Origin: Desulfurococcales archaeon
GTDB taxonomy: Archaea > Thermoproteota > Thermoprotei_A > Sulfolobales > Acidilobaceae
Direction of reading: 5' to 3'
Assembly (NCBI GenBank): GCA_015521185.1
Contig: WAOS01000024.1
Span: 1 to 32,641, forward strand
Length of the DNA: 32,641 bases
Shown here: positions 17,138 to 26,440 of the stretch, piece by piece
How the letters are laid out: each line of letters opens with the position of its first letter
Numbering within the stretch: the first letter of the stretch is position 1
Position numbers and translations under genes: made by a program
Notes under the pieces: model-generated
The model's database searches: none
What the model was told of the DNA's origin: nothing
Seen by the model: the letters and a program-made list of their open reading frames with translations, nothing else

Positions 17138-17756
17138 AGACCACTGCCTCGTAGCCGGAGAGAGCGGTCCCACGGGCAACCCTTATCATGGCAATCCTAC
17201 CTCCAGCCCTCATCTCAACATTCCCCGGGGTATCCACGCTCACTATCCTCCCTCCCGGGGGCGCGACCCAGTAGACTGTGTAGGGGTAGGGGGCCTCTTC
17301 GGCCTCGTAGAAATTCTCGTACACATTGTTTCCTGGTCTCGGCCGATAGTGCATCCTCGCGTGGATAACAGCGCTGTGAAGCCTTCTCCCCCTCCTCTCT
17401 AGGAAAGCGCTATCGACGATGCATCTCACCTCTTCCCCGTTGATGATTACTCTCTCCTCGTCCATGAGCTCCTGCATGCTTCTAGCGATATACTCCTCCT
17501 CTTCTCTCCGGAGGGCTGGTTCGTCGACAACTTTTCCCGCCGAGCCCCTCTCTAGGTAGTCGTAGACTATTGTATAGTAAATGATGCCCTTAGCAATGTG
17601 GAAGAAGCCCTGCCCGTACACGGGGACGACCTCGCCCTCCACCCATCTAGCACCCCGAAGAGGGTGGGGCCCTCGCATCCCACTATAAAGGGCCGAGGAC
17701 CACAGGATACCACGCGCGAGGGCCGGGGCATGACGCTGGGAGAGATACACTGCCAC
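17121..17756 (-). CDS. Hypothetical protein
   Basis: 211 aa with balanced composition and many aromatic residues; converges on 16760..17137. Confidence 0.6.
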   Translation of the reverse strand: MAVYLSQRHAPALARGILWSSALYSGMRGPHPLRGARWVEGEVVPVYGQGFFHIAKGIIYYTIVYDYLERGSAGKVVDEPALRREEEEYIARSMQELMDEERVIINGEEVRCIVDSAFLERRGRRLHSAVIHARMHYRPRPGNNVYENFYEAEEAPYPYTVYWVAPPGGRIVSVDTPGNVEMRAGGRIAMIRVARGTALSGYEAVVFRLGR

Positions 17757-18389
17757 TCAACAGCTAGTGATGGGAGCCTGTCTCCTATGGATATCATCAG
17801 ACTAGCAAGATCGAGGGGGCTAAAGCTGGTCTCGGTTACAGACCATAACACTTGGAGGGGTAGCACCCTAGCGGTCCGGGCAGCCAAAATTCTGGGTGGC
17901 GTAGTAGTCCTGCCAGGGAACGAGGTGCGGACCGACGCGGGCGACGTCCTAGTCTATTGCGATAAGCCTCAGCCGGACGAGGAGACGCCCACAGAGCTAG
18001 AGAGCCTTAGGGAGTGGGCCGACAATAACGGGTGCATACTCGTAGCGGCGCATCCCTTCCATGTTGGCAGGAAGAGCGTGGGCCCGCGCATCCGCAAGCT
18101 AGCAGGCCTCTTCGACGCTATAGAAGTCTGGAACAGCAGGGGGATCCCCCTGCTGAACCTGCCGGCTATGAGGCTCGCCGAGAAGCTCGGGATACCCGCG
18201 ACCAGCGGGAGCGACGCGCACGTCAGCCGGGAGCTCGGGACGAGCCCCGTGATACTCCCCGGCGAGCCCCGCGGGCCCGACGAGGCTCTCGAGTGGATAA
18301 GGAGGGGCGCCGTTAGGCCTACTCTAGGCCTGCCCGGGCCTATGGCGATCGCCGAGGCCGTTGCCTGGAGCATTGCTAGGAGAATCTAG
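17730..18389 (+). CDS. PHP domain metal-dependent phosphoesterase
   Basis: GEIHCHSTASDGSLSPMDIIRLARSRGLKLVSVTDHNT...VVVLPGNEVRT...AAHPFH...SGSDAHV; internal ATG at 17730 preferred over ORF-track start. Confidence 0.92.
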   Translation: MTLGEIHCHSTASDGSLSPMDIIRLARSRGLKLVSVTDHNTWRGSTLAVRAAKILGGVVVLPGNEVRTDAGDVLVYCDKPQPDEETPTELESLREWADNNGCILVAAHPFHVGRKSVGPRIRKLAGLFDAIEVWNSRGIPLLNLPAMRLAEKLGIPATSGSDAHVSRELGTSPVILPGEPRGPDEALEWIRRGAVRPTLGLPGPMAIAEAVAWSIARRI

Positions 18390-18803
18390 GACGCACTCAA
18401 GCGCCGCCCGGACCGCCTCGCGGAGGCTGGCACAGAGGAAGAGGTGGCCCGGGCTACCCGGGGAGTCACTGCTCCCGAAGCCTGGAACCGCAACCCTGCA
18501 CCTCTTAGCACACGCGGCAGCAACAAGCTCCTCAACCCTCTCCTCCGAGCACCTAGCTACGGCCAGTACAGGTTTGGCGCCCGCTAGGATGAACTTATCA
18601 ATATGCCAGTGGGCCCTCCTCCTCTTCCCGCATAGATGCCTCTCCAGCCTAGCCCGCAGCCCTCCCGGGCCGAGAGCGCTCCCCACATAGAGGTAAGCTC
18701 CCGGGCCGAGGCGGACCGTCCCGTGCCGGCCCGTGCTGAGGCTCAGCGGGGCCCGGGCCTCGAGCACTACCACGTAGTGCCCCCTACAGTTCACACTCGA
18801 CAC
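18324..18803 (-). CDS. GIY-YIG-like DUF123 family protein
   Basis: GAYLYVGSALGPGGLRARLERHLCGKRRRAHWHIDKFILAGAKP. Confidence 0.87.
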   Translation of the reverse strand: MSSVNCRGHYVVVLEARAPLSLSTGRHGTVRLGPGAYLYVGSALGPGGLRARLERHLCGKRRRAHWHIDKFILAGAKPVLAVARCSEERVEELVAAACAKRCRVAVPGFGSSDSPGSPGHLFLCASLREAVRAALECVLDSPSNAPGNGLGDRHRPGQA

Positions 18804-19623
18804 TTCCCGCAGCCTCCGAGGCTAGCTCTAGCGCTCCCGCAACTAGGCGTGAGGCCTCAACGGCTGCCTCCGCGGGGTCCAGCCCTTCTAGCATTAGGAT
18901 CACGAGCAGCGCTAGAAATGCGTCGCCAGCCCCCGTCGGGTCCTCGAGCCTCGGCCCCAGAGGCTTCTTGAAGAGGAGGCTCCTCCCCCCGCCCCCCAGG
19001 AGCCAGGCCGGTCCGTAGCCGCTGGTTACGACAGTGAGACCTCCAAGCCTCGCGAGGGCCTCTAGGGGGGCCTCGCCTGCTGATGCATGAACTATGTCTG
19101 CGGACCCTCTCGGGAGCGCCTCCAGCAGCCCAGCCCGGGCGTATCCCTGAATGTCGAGCCCTAGGATGGGGAGGCTCCCCCGGAGGAGTGCTGGGAGCCC
19201 GGGGTGTAGGTCTCCGTAGAGCGGGTTTATGACTGCGGCGGGCGGCCTAGAGGATCCTATTGTTCTGAGGGCCTCATCCAACGGGGTAGCTGGGGGCCTG
19301 CTAAGCGCCTCCACCCTCCTCTCCGGACCGGTGTAGTCTAGGAGGAACACGGCCCCCATAGAGGGCTCTGCCGGGCTCAGCCTCTCTACGCCGAGAATCC
19401 TCTCAGCCGCAACACTGCAAGCGTTCGCCCATCCCCACCGGCCCACCGCCAGGGCCCTGTAGCCTAGCACCGCGGCTGCCGCGCCCGCATAGAGGGCCGG
19501 GCCGCCCGGGCGTGCTCGGCGGTACGAGCCGGGTCTCAGGATAAGATCGGTAGCGGGCGGACTCACCAGTAGCAGGAGCCTCCTCAATGCTCCCAGCCCT
19601 GCAGGAGCGGGCTCGAGCGCCAC
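18784..19623 (-). CDS. PfkB family carbohydrate kinase-like protein
   Basis: C-terminal DPTGAGDAFLALLVILMLEGLDPAEAAVEASRLVAGAL. Confidence 0.85.
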   Translation of the reverse strand: MALEPAPAGLGALRRLLLLVSPPATDLILRPGSYRRARPGGPALYAGAAAAVLGYRALAVGRWGWANACSVAAERILGVERLSPAEPSMGAVFLLDYTGPERRVEALSRPPATPLDEALRTIGSSRPPAAVINPLYGDLHPGLPALLRGSLPILGLDIQGYARAGLLEALPRGSADIVHASAGEAPLEALARLGGLTVVTSGYGPAWLLGGGGRSLLFKKPLGPRLEDPTGAGDAFLALLVILMLEGLDPAEAAVEASRLVAGALELASEAAGSVECEL

Positions 19624-19668
19624 TGTATTAAGTACTGTGCAGCCCGCCTTGAGGTCTCACAAGGGAGG

Positions 19669-20811
19669 GTGTCCACCGGCATGGAGCAAGTCAGGGCTCT
19701 CTTACTGTTCGTATCGGGACTGGCAGCCTTCTGGACCGTGGTGTACGCTCTAGGTAGGGGCAGGAAGGGCAGGATCGAGGTGTACCCTGGAGCCCTCCTA
19801 GTGAGGGCTGGGATACGTCTAGAACCTATGGAGCCGGGGCTGCGGAGAAAAGTGGTAGCTGCCTTCGGCTACGTAAGCGTGTTGCTACTCATGATAAGCG
19901 CCGCCCTATTCTACTACTACGTTATCAACCTGTTCGCCCTCAAGTACCTGCGGCCGGGTGGAGGGGAGGTAGCCGGGTTCAGCCCTATAATACCCGGCGT
20001 TACCATAAGCTGGGTCGACAGCATCTACATCATGCTCGCTATCGGGGTAGCAGCGTTCTTCCACGAGCTGAGCCACGCATACGTCAGTAGGGCCATGGGG
20101 ATACGCGTGAAGGACGCGGGGGTAGCCCTCTTCCTATTCATTCCAGCAGCATTCGTCGAGCCAGACGAGGAGGAGATGAAGAAGGCCCCGCTTAGGAAGA
20201 GAATACCTGTTTACAGCGCCGGGGTCGGAGCGAACATAGTCCTAGCAGTAATATTCGTGGCCCTCCTAGCCCAAGTAGCCCAGTCGCTAGCAGCAGGAGT
20301 CACTATCGCAGCGGTAGAGCCTGGGAGCCCCGCGGACAAGGCTGGACTGCGCCAGGGAGATATCATCGTGGCCGTCAACGGGACACCGGTCCGCACGCTT
20401 GACGATCTCATAGACATCCTCAGAAAGGCCGGCGTCGGCGACGCGAACAGGAGCGCAACAATAACCCTAACCGTGCTTAGAGACGGTCGACAGGTAAACG
20501 TTACAGTCGTTAAGCCTGCAGGGACGAAGCTGCTCGGCGTATACTTGTCGCAGCACTTCGAGAGGGGGTGGCTAGTCACCTTCCTCAAGGCTAGCTACAT
20601 CATAAACCTGAGCCTCGCCCTCATCAACGCCGCGCCCCTAGCGATACCCCTCCCCGGCGGGCTCGTCTACGCGGACGGCGGCCAAATAGTGAGGGACATC
20701 GTGGCTGCCCGCTACGGCGAGGATAAGGGCAACCTGGTCGCCGCCCTCATAGGTGTTCTAACACTCCTACTAGTGGTGAGCCTAATGAGCCTCCAGAGAC
20801 TTACCATCTAG
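19669..20811 (+). CDS. M50 site-2-protease family metalloprotease with PDZ domain
   Basis: FFHELSHAYVSRAMG (HExxH), PDZ AVEPGSPADKAGLRQGDIIVAVNGTPVRTLDDL, multiple TM segments. Confidence 0.92.
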   Translation: MSTGMEQVRALLLFVSGLAAFWTVVYALGRGRKGRIEVYPGALLVRAGIRLEPMEPGLRRKVVAAFGYVSVLLLMISAALFYYYVINLFALKYLRPGGGEVAGFSPIIPGVTISWVDSIYIMLAIGVAAFFHELSHAYVSRAMGIRVKDAGVALFLFIPAAFVEPDEEEMKKAPLRKRIPVYSAGVGANIVLAVIFVALLAQVAQSLAAGVTIAAVEPGSPADKAGLRQGDIIVAVNGTPVRTLDDLIDILRKAGVGDANRSATITLTVLRDGRQVNVTVVKPAGTKLLGVYLSQHFERGWLVTFLKASYIINLSLALINAAPLAIPLPGGLVYADGGQIVRDIVAARYGEDKGNLVAALIGVLTLLLVVSLMSLQRLTI

Positions 20812-20861
20812 AGCGTAAATACTCTTCTACCCACCACTATGCCGCCGATACCTAGCAAGGG

Positions 20862-21668
20862 GTGGAGTGCATGGGCGAGCGCGCCTCAATAATACTGGCC
20901 CTAATAATACTCTTGATCGTAGCAGCAGCCGGAGTATACGGCTACGAGGCCTCCCTAGGGAAATACGAGAGACCTCTCAGCAGGCTCGAGCCAAGGGTCT
21001 GCGGGGGCTACCACTACCCCGCGGGCCCGGAGGGCCTAGCTATGGTATACGATAGGAGGGCCACCGCATACGTTGGAAACACAGTGCTTGATAGCACCTA
21101 TAGTAAGGAGCTCGTGTTCATAGCGCAGGTGAACTGCGACGAGGGTTACGCGCTCGTAGCAAACAAGACGTGGTCCCCCCAGCGTGGGGAGAGCCCGTGG
21201 ACCCGAATGCTAATACTGTTCTCGGCCGACCCGACATCCCTCCGCTACGTTATACCGGAGGAGCTCCTCCTAAGCCTAACCAACGCCACCATCGCGCCGG
21301 GCATGATCGCTTGGAAGAGCGTCAGCGGTAGCGCTGGAGGCTACACGATCAACATTTCAATAGCCGGCTCCCCGGGCAAGTACGTGGTCCGCGAGATAGA
21401 CGCTTTCGACCCGTCAACAGGCATCCTGACCTATAGGAGGGTAACCCTCACCTTGAAGGAGGGCTCCAGCGGGTCGCAGGTGCTGCCACTACCGGACCGG
21501 ATAGTGAGCGAGACTGTGATCGAGAAAGCGTACGTGAACGATCCTGGGACAAACAACTTCTACCAGATCCGGAGGCTCGTAGATACTATGGCCGTCATCG
21601 GCCTGGCAATGGGTACTCTAGTCGCAGCGGGCCTCCTAGGAGCCCTCAAGATTCTGGCCGAGGCCTAG
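20862..21668 (+). CDS. Hypothetical membrane-anchored protein with N- and C-terminal TM segments
   Basis: N-terminal TM ASIILALIILLIVAAAGVYG, C-terminal TM MAVIGLAMGTLVAAGLLGAL. Confidence 0.65.
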   Translation: MECMGERASIILALIILLIVAAAGVYGYEASLGKYERPLSRLEPRVCGGYHYPAGPEGLAMVYDRRATAYVGNTVLDSTYSKELVFIAQVNCDEGYALVANKTWSPQRGESPWTRMLILFSADPTSLRYVIPEELLLSLTNATIAPGMIAWKSVSGSAGGYTINISIAGSPGKYVVREIDAFDPSTGILTYRRVTLTLKEGSSGSQVLPLPDRIVSETVIEKAYVNDPGTNNFYQIRRLVDTMAVIGLAMGTLVAAGLLGALKILAEA

Positions 21669-21714
21669 CAGTTTATCCTGTAGGCCCGGGAATACATATA
21701 CCTGGATAGAGCTT

Positions 21715-23067
21715 ATGACGTTAAAATCCTACCTGCCAACCGGTTTAGGCCAGACGAGGTGCACAGGCATGAGTATACCCTGTACTGTCGAGGAGCTTAA
21801 GCCGCCGGCTGAGGGAGAGTTAGCGCGCGTGGAGAACGGGAAGCTCATCGTGCCCGACAAGCCCATAGTTGTATTCATCGAGGGAGACGGGATAGGCCCA
21901 GAGATAATGGCGAGCGCTCGGAAGGTTCTCAACGCCGCTGTAGAGAAGCTCTACGGCGATAAGAGGAAGATCGTCTGGTGGGAGATGGCCGCTGGAGAGA
22001 AAGCCATGAAGCTCTGCGGCAAGCTACTGCCCGAGGCCACGATAGAAGCGATACGCATGACCAGGCTAGGCCTCAAGGGCCCGCTTACGACCCCCGTGGG
22101 AAGCGGGTACAGAAGCCTAAACGTCGCCATAAGGATGCTCCTAGATCTCTACAGCAACATTAGGCCCGTGAAGTACTATGGCCAGCCTGCCCCACACAAG
22201 TACGCGGACAAGGTTAACTTCGTCATATTCAGGGAGAACACCGAGGACGTGTACGCCGGCATAGAGTGGCCCGCCGGCAGCGAGGAAGCTCTCAAGCTGA
22301 TAGAGTTCCTCAAAAAGGAGTTCGGCATCGAGCTCAGGAAGGACACCGGCATAGGGCTTAAGCCGATAAGCGAGTTCAAGACCAAGAGGCATATGAGGAG
22401 GGCGATGGAGTGGGCGATCAGCCACGGAAACAAGCGCGTGACCATAATGCACAAGGGCAACATAATGAAGTATACAGAGGGAGCCTTCCGCCAGTGGGCC
22501 TACGAGGTCGCACTACAGGAGTTCCGCGACTACGTTATAACCGAGGACGAGCTCTGGGAGAAGTACAATGGCCAGATCCCCGAGGGCAAGATACTCGTGA
22601 ACGATAGGATAGCCGACAACATGCTTCAGCAGATAATCACGAGGCCTTGGGACTACGAGATCATAGTGACGCCCAACCTCAACGGTGACTACATAAGCGA
22701 TGAGGCCAACGCTCTCGTCGGAGGAATAGGCATGGCGCCAGGCATGAACATGGGAGACCTGATAGCGGTCGGCGAGCCCGTCCACGGAACCGCTCCTAAG
22801 TACGCGGGCAAGAACGTGATCAACCCGACAGCGGAGATACTAAGCGGCGTTCTACTGGTAGCGGACTTCATGGGATGGCGCGAGGTCCGCCCGCTCGTGG
22901 AGTACGCCATAAGGAAGGCCATAGCAAACAAGATAGTGACGTACGATCTCGCGAGGCACATGCCCGGCGTGGAGCCCGTGAAGACCACCGAGTACACGGA
23001 CGCGCTGATACAGTTCATAAGGGAGGCAGACCTGGAGGAGGTCCTAGGAGGGGAAAAGAAGGGCTAG
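21715..23067 (+). CDS. icd: Isocitrate dehydrogenase (NADP-type)
   Basis: VFIEGDGIGPEIM, GPLTTPVGSGYRSLNVAIR, FVIFRENTEDVYAGIEW, NLNGDYISDEANALVGGIGMAPG, HGTAPKYAGKNVINPTA; start could be ATG near 21769. Confidence 0.95.
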   Translation: MTLKSYLPTGLGQTRCTGMSIPCTVEELKPPAEGELARVENGKLIVPDKPIVVFIEGDGIGPEIMASARKVLNAAVEKLYGDKRKIVWWEMAAGEKAMKLCGKLLPEATIEAIRMTRLGLKGPLTTPVGSGYRSLNVAIRMLLDLYSNIRPVKYYGQPAPHKYADKVNFVIFRENTEDVYAGIEWPAGSEEALKLIEFLKKEFGIELRKDTGIGLKPISEFKTKRHMRRAMEWAISHGNKRVTIMHKGNIMKYTEGAFRQWAYEVALQEFRDYVITEDELWEKYNGQIPEGKILVNDRIADNMLQQIITRPWDYEIIVTPNLNGDYISDEANALVGGIGMAPGMNMGDLIAVGEPVHGTAPKYAGKNVINPTAEILSGVLLVADFMGWREVRPLVEYAIRKAIANKIVTYDLARHMPGVEPVKTTEYTDALIQFIREADLEEVLGGEKKG

Positions 23068-23900
23068 CCCTTCTTTTCCAAGCCATTTTTGATATGCACG
23101 TCTATCTGGGGGAAGGGTATCTCTATCCCTTCTTTCTCGAACTCCTCGTATATCCTCTGTATGGCGCTCGTCTTAGCGCTCAGGAGATCCTCCTTCCTCG
23201 CCCACGCACGGACCTGGAGGTTGATAGCGCTATCACCGAGCTCCCACACGAGCACCTGCGGGGCAGGATCCTGTAGAACGCCGGGCGTGCTCTTCAGCGC
23301 TTCCAGAGCTACGCGGACCGCCTTATCTAGGTCGGTCCCGTATGCGACCCCCACTGTGAAGTCGAACCTCCTTGTCTCGGCGATGCTATAGTTGACTATT
23401 GGGCTGCCCCAGACGCTCCTGTTCGGTATGAACGCTATCTCCCCGCCTGGCAGCCGGAGCTTCGTGCTGAGGACTCCCACGTCCTCGACGGTACCCTTGT
23501 AGCCGCTGACCTGGACGAAGTCGCCCTTATGGAAGGCCCTTATTACTGTGAGCCATATGCCCGCGGCCAGGTTGTTCATAGTGTCCTGGAGGCCGAAGCC
23601 TAGGATGAGGCCGATTACAGCGCTTATGCTTATCACTACTGAGCCCGTGCTTATTCCTAGCGCGCTAACAGACGCGAGAGCGACGGCGAGTAGGAGTATG
23701 ACCTGTGTGAGCCGCGCTATGATTCCGGCGACGAGTGGCGGGGCTCCAAGCCTCTCGAGGGATCTCCTGAGCGCCGAGACCGTAATCTTCACTAGGAAGA
23801 CGCCTACGATGAATATTGTGAGGGCCCAGATGAGGTCCCCAATGGTTATGCTAGTATATGGTATGGTTTTCCCGAGCACGCCCAACAATTCACAGCACAC
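23064..23900 (-). CDS. mscS: Small-conductance mechanosensitive channel, MscS family
   Basis: GLILGFGLQDTMNNLAAGIWLTVIRAFHKGDFVQVSGYKGTVEDVGVLSTKLRLPGGEIAFIPN. Confidence 0.94.
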   Translation of the reverse strand: MCCELLGVLGKTIPYTSITIGDLIWALTIFIVGVFLVKITVSALRRSLERLGAPPLVAGIIARLTQVILLLAVALASVSALGISTGSVVISISAVIGLILGFGLQDTMNNLAAGIWLTVIRAFHKGDFVQVSGYKGTVEDVGVLSTKLRLPGGEIAFIPNRSVWGSPIVNYSIAETRRFDFTVGVAYGTDLDKAVRVALEALKSTPGVLQDPAPQVLVWELGDSAINLQVRAWARKEDLLSAKTSAIQRIYEEFEKEGIEIPFPQIDVHIKNGLEKKG

Positions 23901-23956
23901 CCTTAAGTAATCATTACTCTCCTACCTGGTGCCAGCTTAGTATAAAAGGTACAGAG

Positions 23957-25009
23957 CTAGCACACATCGTAGGGCTCGAGGACCCCCCTAGTCTTAGGGG
24001 GCCTACGCGGCGCGGGGAGGCTTGGGGGCGTGAAGCCGCGGAGGAGTCCAGGGAGGAGCTTCGCCATTCCCGGGGCAAGGGTTAGCCCTGCACCGTTGAA
24101 GCCCGCGAAAACAATCGTGTCACGCCTTATCGCTTTGACTATAGGGAGCCCTTCCCTGCCTACAGCGCAAGGGGCCGCCCATGCCTGGATCACCCTGGCC
24201 TCCCAAGCGCTAGGGTTCCTCTCCGCGTAGCGCTCCAGCACGTCGTATACTGCCTCCATGTCTGTAGCGTACCCATCGAGTGGGTCGTCGAGCAGGGGGT
24301 TCGGCCCGTCGCCTATATTGCTCCGCGAGGGGGAGACCGGGACTATGTAGTAGTCGAGAGCGTCATCCTCGACCGGCATTGGCGGGCGCGCCCCTTCAAC
24401 ACTGGCAGCCTGGCACTTGTACACTACTAGTTCGCTCCGTAGGGAGGGGACCAGGGACGGGGTCCAGGGTCCGGCCGCCACAACAACTATGCCCTCGAGA
24501 CGTTCTCCCCCGGTCCTGTATCTTCCCGGCACTCCAGAGACTGCTTCCTCTACAACCTCCACCCCCAGCCTCTCCGCCTTCTGGAGAAGGAGTGGGAGCA
24601 CTCTTCCAGCATCAACGATAAAGGTCTCTATCACAGCATACGACTCGCTAGGCCTAGCGGAGAGCCACGAAGGCGGACCGTCTAAGAGCCTGCTCCTAAG
24701 GCCCAGGCTCCTATGCTCACCGACGACTCTCTCCATGCAATCCCTATCCTCGGATATCCACAGGGCCTCCACCCTCCTGACAAGGCCGGGATCGAGGCTC
24801 TCATAGAGCCTAACACTATCTAGCGCGTAGCGGAGCAGGGAGCCCCTCATTATGGTGACCACTATCCCCGCGCTCCTCGTGGCTGCACTGTACTTGAGCA
24901 GGGCCTGCTCGTAAACCCTCACCCTGTAGCCTTGTCTAGCCATCTCTATAGCGGCGCTAAGCCCGGCTACACCAGCACCTATCACGCTGACGGCCTCCAA
25001 CTCTTCCAC
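23957..25009 (-). CDS. DAO-family FAD-dependent oxidoreductase
   Basis: AVSVIGAGVAGLSAAIEMARQGYRVRVYEQ; VVAAGPWTPSL; TIVFAGFNGAGLTLAPGMAKLL. Confidence 0.88.
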   Translation of the reverse strand: MEELEAVSVIGAGVAGLSAAIEMARQGYRVRVYEQALLKYSAATRSAGIVVTIMRGSLLRYALDSVRLYESLDPGLVRRVEALWISEDRDCMERVVGEHRSLGLRSRLLDGPPSWLSARPSESYAVIETFIVDAGRVLPLLLQKAERLGVEVVEEAVSGVPGRYRTGGERLEGIVVVAAGPWTPSLVPSLRSELVVYKCQAASVEGARPPMPVEDDALDYYIVPVSPSRSNIGDGPNPLLDDPLDGYATDMEAVYDVLERYAERNPSAWEARVIQAWAAPCAVGREGLPIVKAIRRDTIVFAGFNGAGLTLAPGMAKLLPGLLRGFTPPSLPAPRRPPKTRGVLEPYDVC

Positions 25010-25125
25010 CAGCGCCTACGGCTCGCTCTACGGGTGCTACGCACTTGCAGGAGCATCCCTCACACTTATATTTGAGGTCGAAGTAATATACGGAGTAATG
25101 ACAGATCCTTTTCGGCAACTCATAA

Positions 25126-25869
25126 GTGGGGTGCACTGCCATGCAGGCTGAGATAGTCTTCCCCTATGCAACTGGCGGACTCCTAATAATAGCGGTCGCA
25201 GTCATCCTCGTAATATGGAGGAGACTGGGCATCAACGCCCTATTCTACCTGGCTCTAGGCCTGCTCTTCGTGGCAATAGAGAGCTTCCTCGACGGCTACG
25301 AGGCTGGAAAGGTCCTGGCCTACGGAGGCTGGAACAACGTCCCCCAGGAAAGCCTACACGGACTACTAGTTCTTGACACGATCAGAGGAATATTCATAGT
25401 ACTATGGGCAGCGGTAGAGTTCCTCTTCGCCTTCCTAATCGGCGGCCAGGAGAGGAAGAGCCTAGTCTACGGTGTCCCCGCAATAGTAGCTATAGGCGGG
25501 ACCCTACAGACCATATACTTCAACCTGTACTACACTGGAGCGCCAGACCTGGAGACAAGGATATTCGTGAGCAGCGCGGTAAGGGTCTTCGTGTTCCTAA
25601 TACCCGCAGCGCTCTTCGCAGGTGTCTACATCCTCTACAGCCTATACAGGCCGCTGAAGACTAAGAGCAGCCTACTCTACGGGCTCGGCTTCATCCTCCA
25701 CGGCCTAACACTGCCGACCTACAGCGCTGCCAAGGAGGCCGGCCCCGCATTCCTAGGGCTCTGGTACGCTCTGGGAGGAGTCATACCAGCCTTCCTAGCG
25801 GCGCTCGGCTCGTACTACCTCTATCTAGAGTCGCGGGAGGAGATCGTCGAGGAAGAGGAATCAGAGTAG
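25126..25869 (+). CDS. Seven-TM-like integral membrane protein, function unknown
   Basis: About seven hydrophobic helices and an acidic C-terminal tail EEIVEEEESE. Confidence 0.72.
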   Translation: MGCTAMQAEIVFPYATGGLLIIAVAVILVIWRRLGINALFYLALGLLFVAIESFLDGYEAGKVLAYGGWNNVPQESLHGLLVLDTIRGIFIVLWAAVEFLFAFLIGGQERKSLVYGVPAIVAIGGTLQTIYFNLYYTGAPDLETRIFVSSAVRVFVFLIPAALFAGVYILYSLYRPLKTKSSLLYGLGFILHGLTLPTYSAAKEAGPAFLGLWYALGGVIPAFLAALGSYYLYLESREEIVEEEESE

Positions 25870-26014
25870 TTATACACCCTGCCAAGTACCGGATAAAATC
25901 CGGGCGCAAACTCTCTTTCCAATAAACTAGCGGTCCGCCCGGGCGGGGCGTCCTAAGCTCCACGCATGCCCGAGCGGTCCCATCCCCCGCGCGGGAGCCC
26001 CCAGGTGCCGAGAA

Positions 26015-26440
26015 ATGCCGTGTCCCTACGCTGAGAGGCGGGGCCCAGTCATATACTGTAAAGCCATAGGGAAGGCTGTGAGCCCGCTGACTCATCCGTG
26101 CCTGAGCAAGAATAGATACACTAAGTGCAAGTACTATCGCGCCGCAGAGGCGAAGAAGGCTGAGAAGCCCTCGGCGAAGGCTCAACCAGCTGAGCCGGCC
26201 CGCCCGCCGAGAGAGGCTGAAGCCCCGCAGCCCAGTATGGAGGCAACGCCTCCTCAGCCCGCGATTGCTAGAAGCGACACTAGCACACGTAAAACTCGGG
26301 GGACAACGCTTGACGGGAGGCCCGCGAGAACATGCCTAGAATGCATCTACTACGGATCCAGGACTAAGATGTGCCTCCTCCTAGGCATAGAAGTCAAGGA
26401 CCCCCTCAGACCGCCATGCGCCGAATCCCAGACCGAGTGA
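26015..26440 (+). CDS. Cys-rich protein with two homologous Cys motifs joined by a Pro/Ala/Glu-rich linker
   Basis: CPYAERRGPVIYCKAIGKAVSPLTHPC and CIYYGSRTKMCLLLGIEVKDPLRPPC align with each other. Confidence 0.7.
   Translation: MPCPYAERRGPVIYCKAIGKAVSPLTHPCLSKNRYTKCKYYRAAEAKKAEKPSAKAQPAEPARPPREAEAPQPSMEATPPQPAIARSDTSTRKTRGTTLDGRPARTCLECIYYGSRTKMCLLLGIEVKDPLRPPCAESQTE

Noticed and set aside
18324-18803. GIY-YIG motif considered as a homing endonuclease/mobile element
   Set aside because: Fits the DUF123 family of archaeal housekeeping-type proteins; no intron, intein or repeat context.
22141-22785. Several minus-strand ORFs opposite icd
   Set aside because: Shadow ORFs over a highly conserved CDS.
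24957-25142. 61-aa minus ORF with KCEGCSCKC, a possible metal-binding peptide
   Set aside because: Overlaps the start of the FAD oxidase in another frame and spans its TATA-like promoter; the tail is low-complexity GC shadow. Not supported without homologs.
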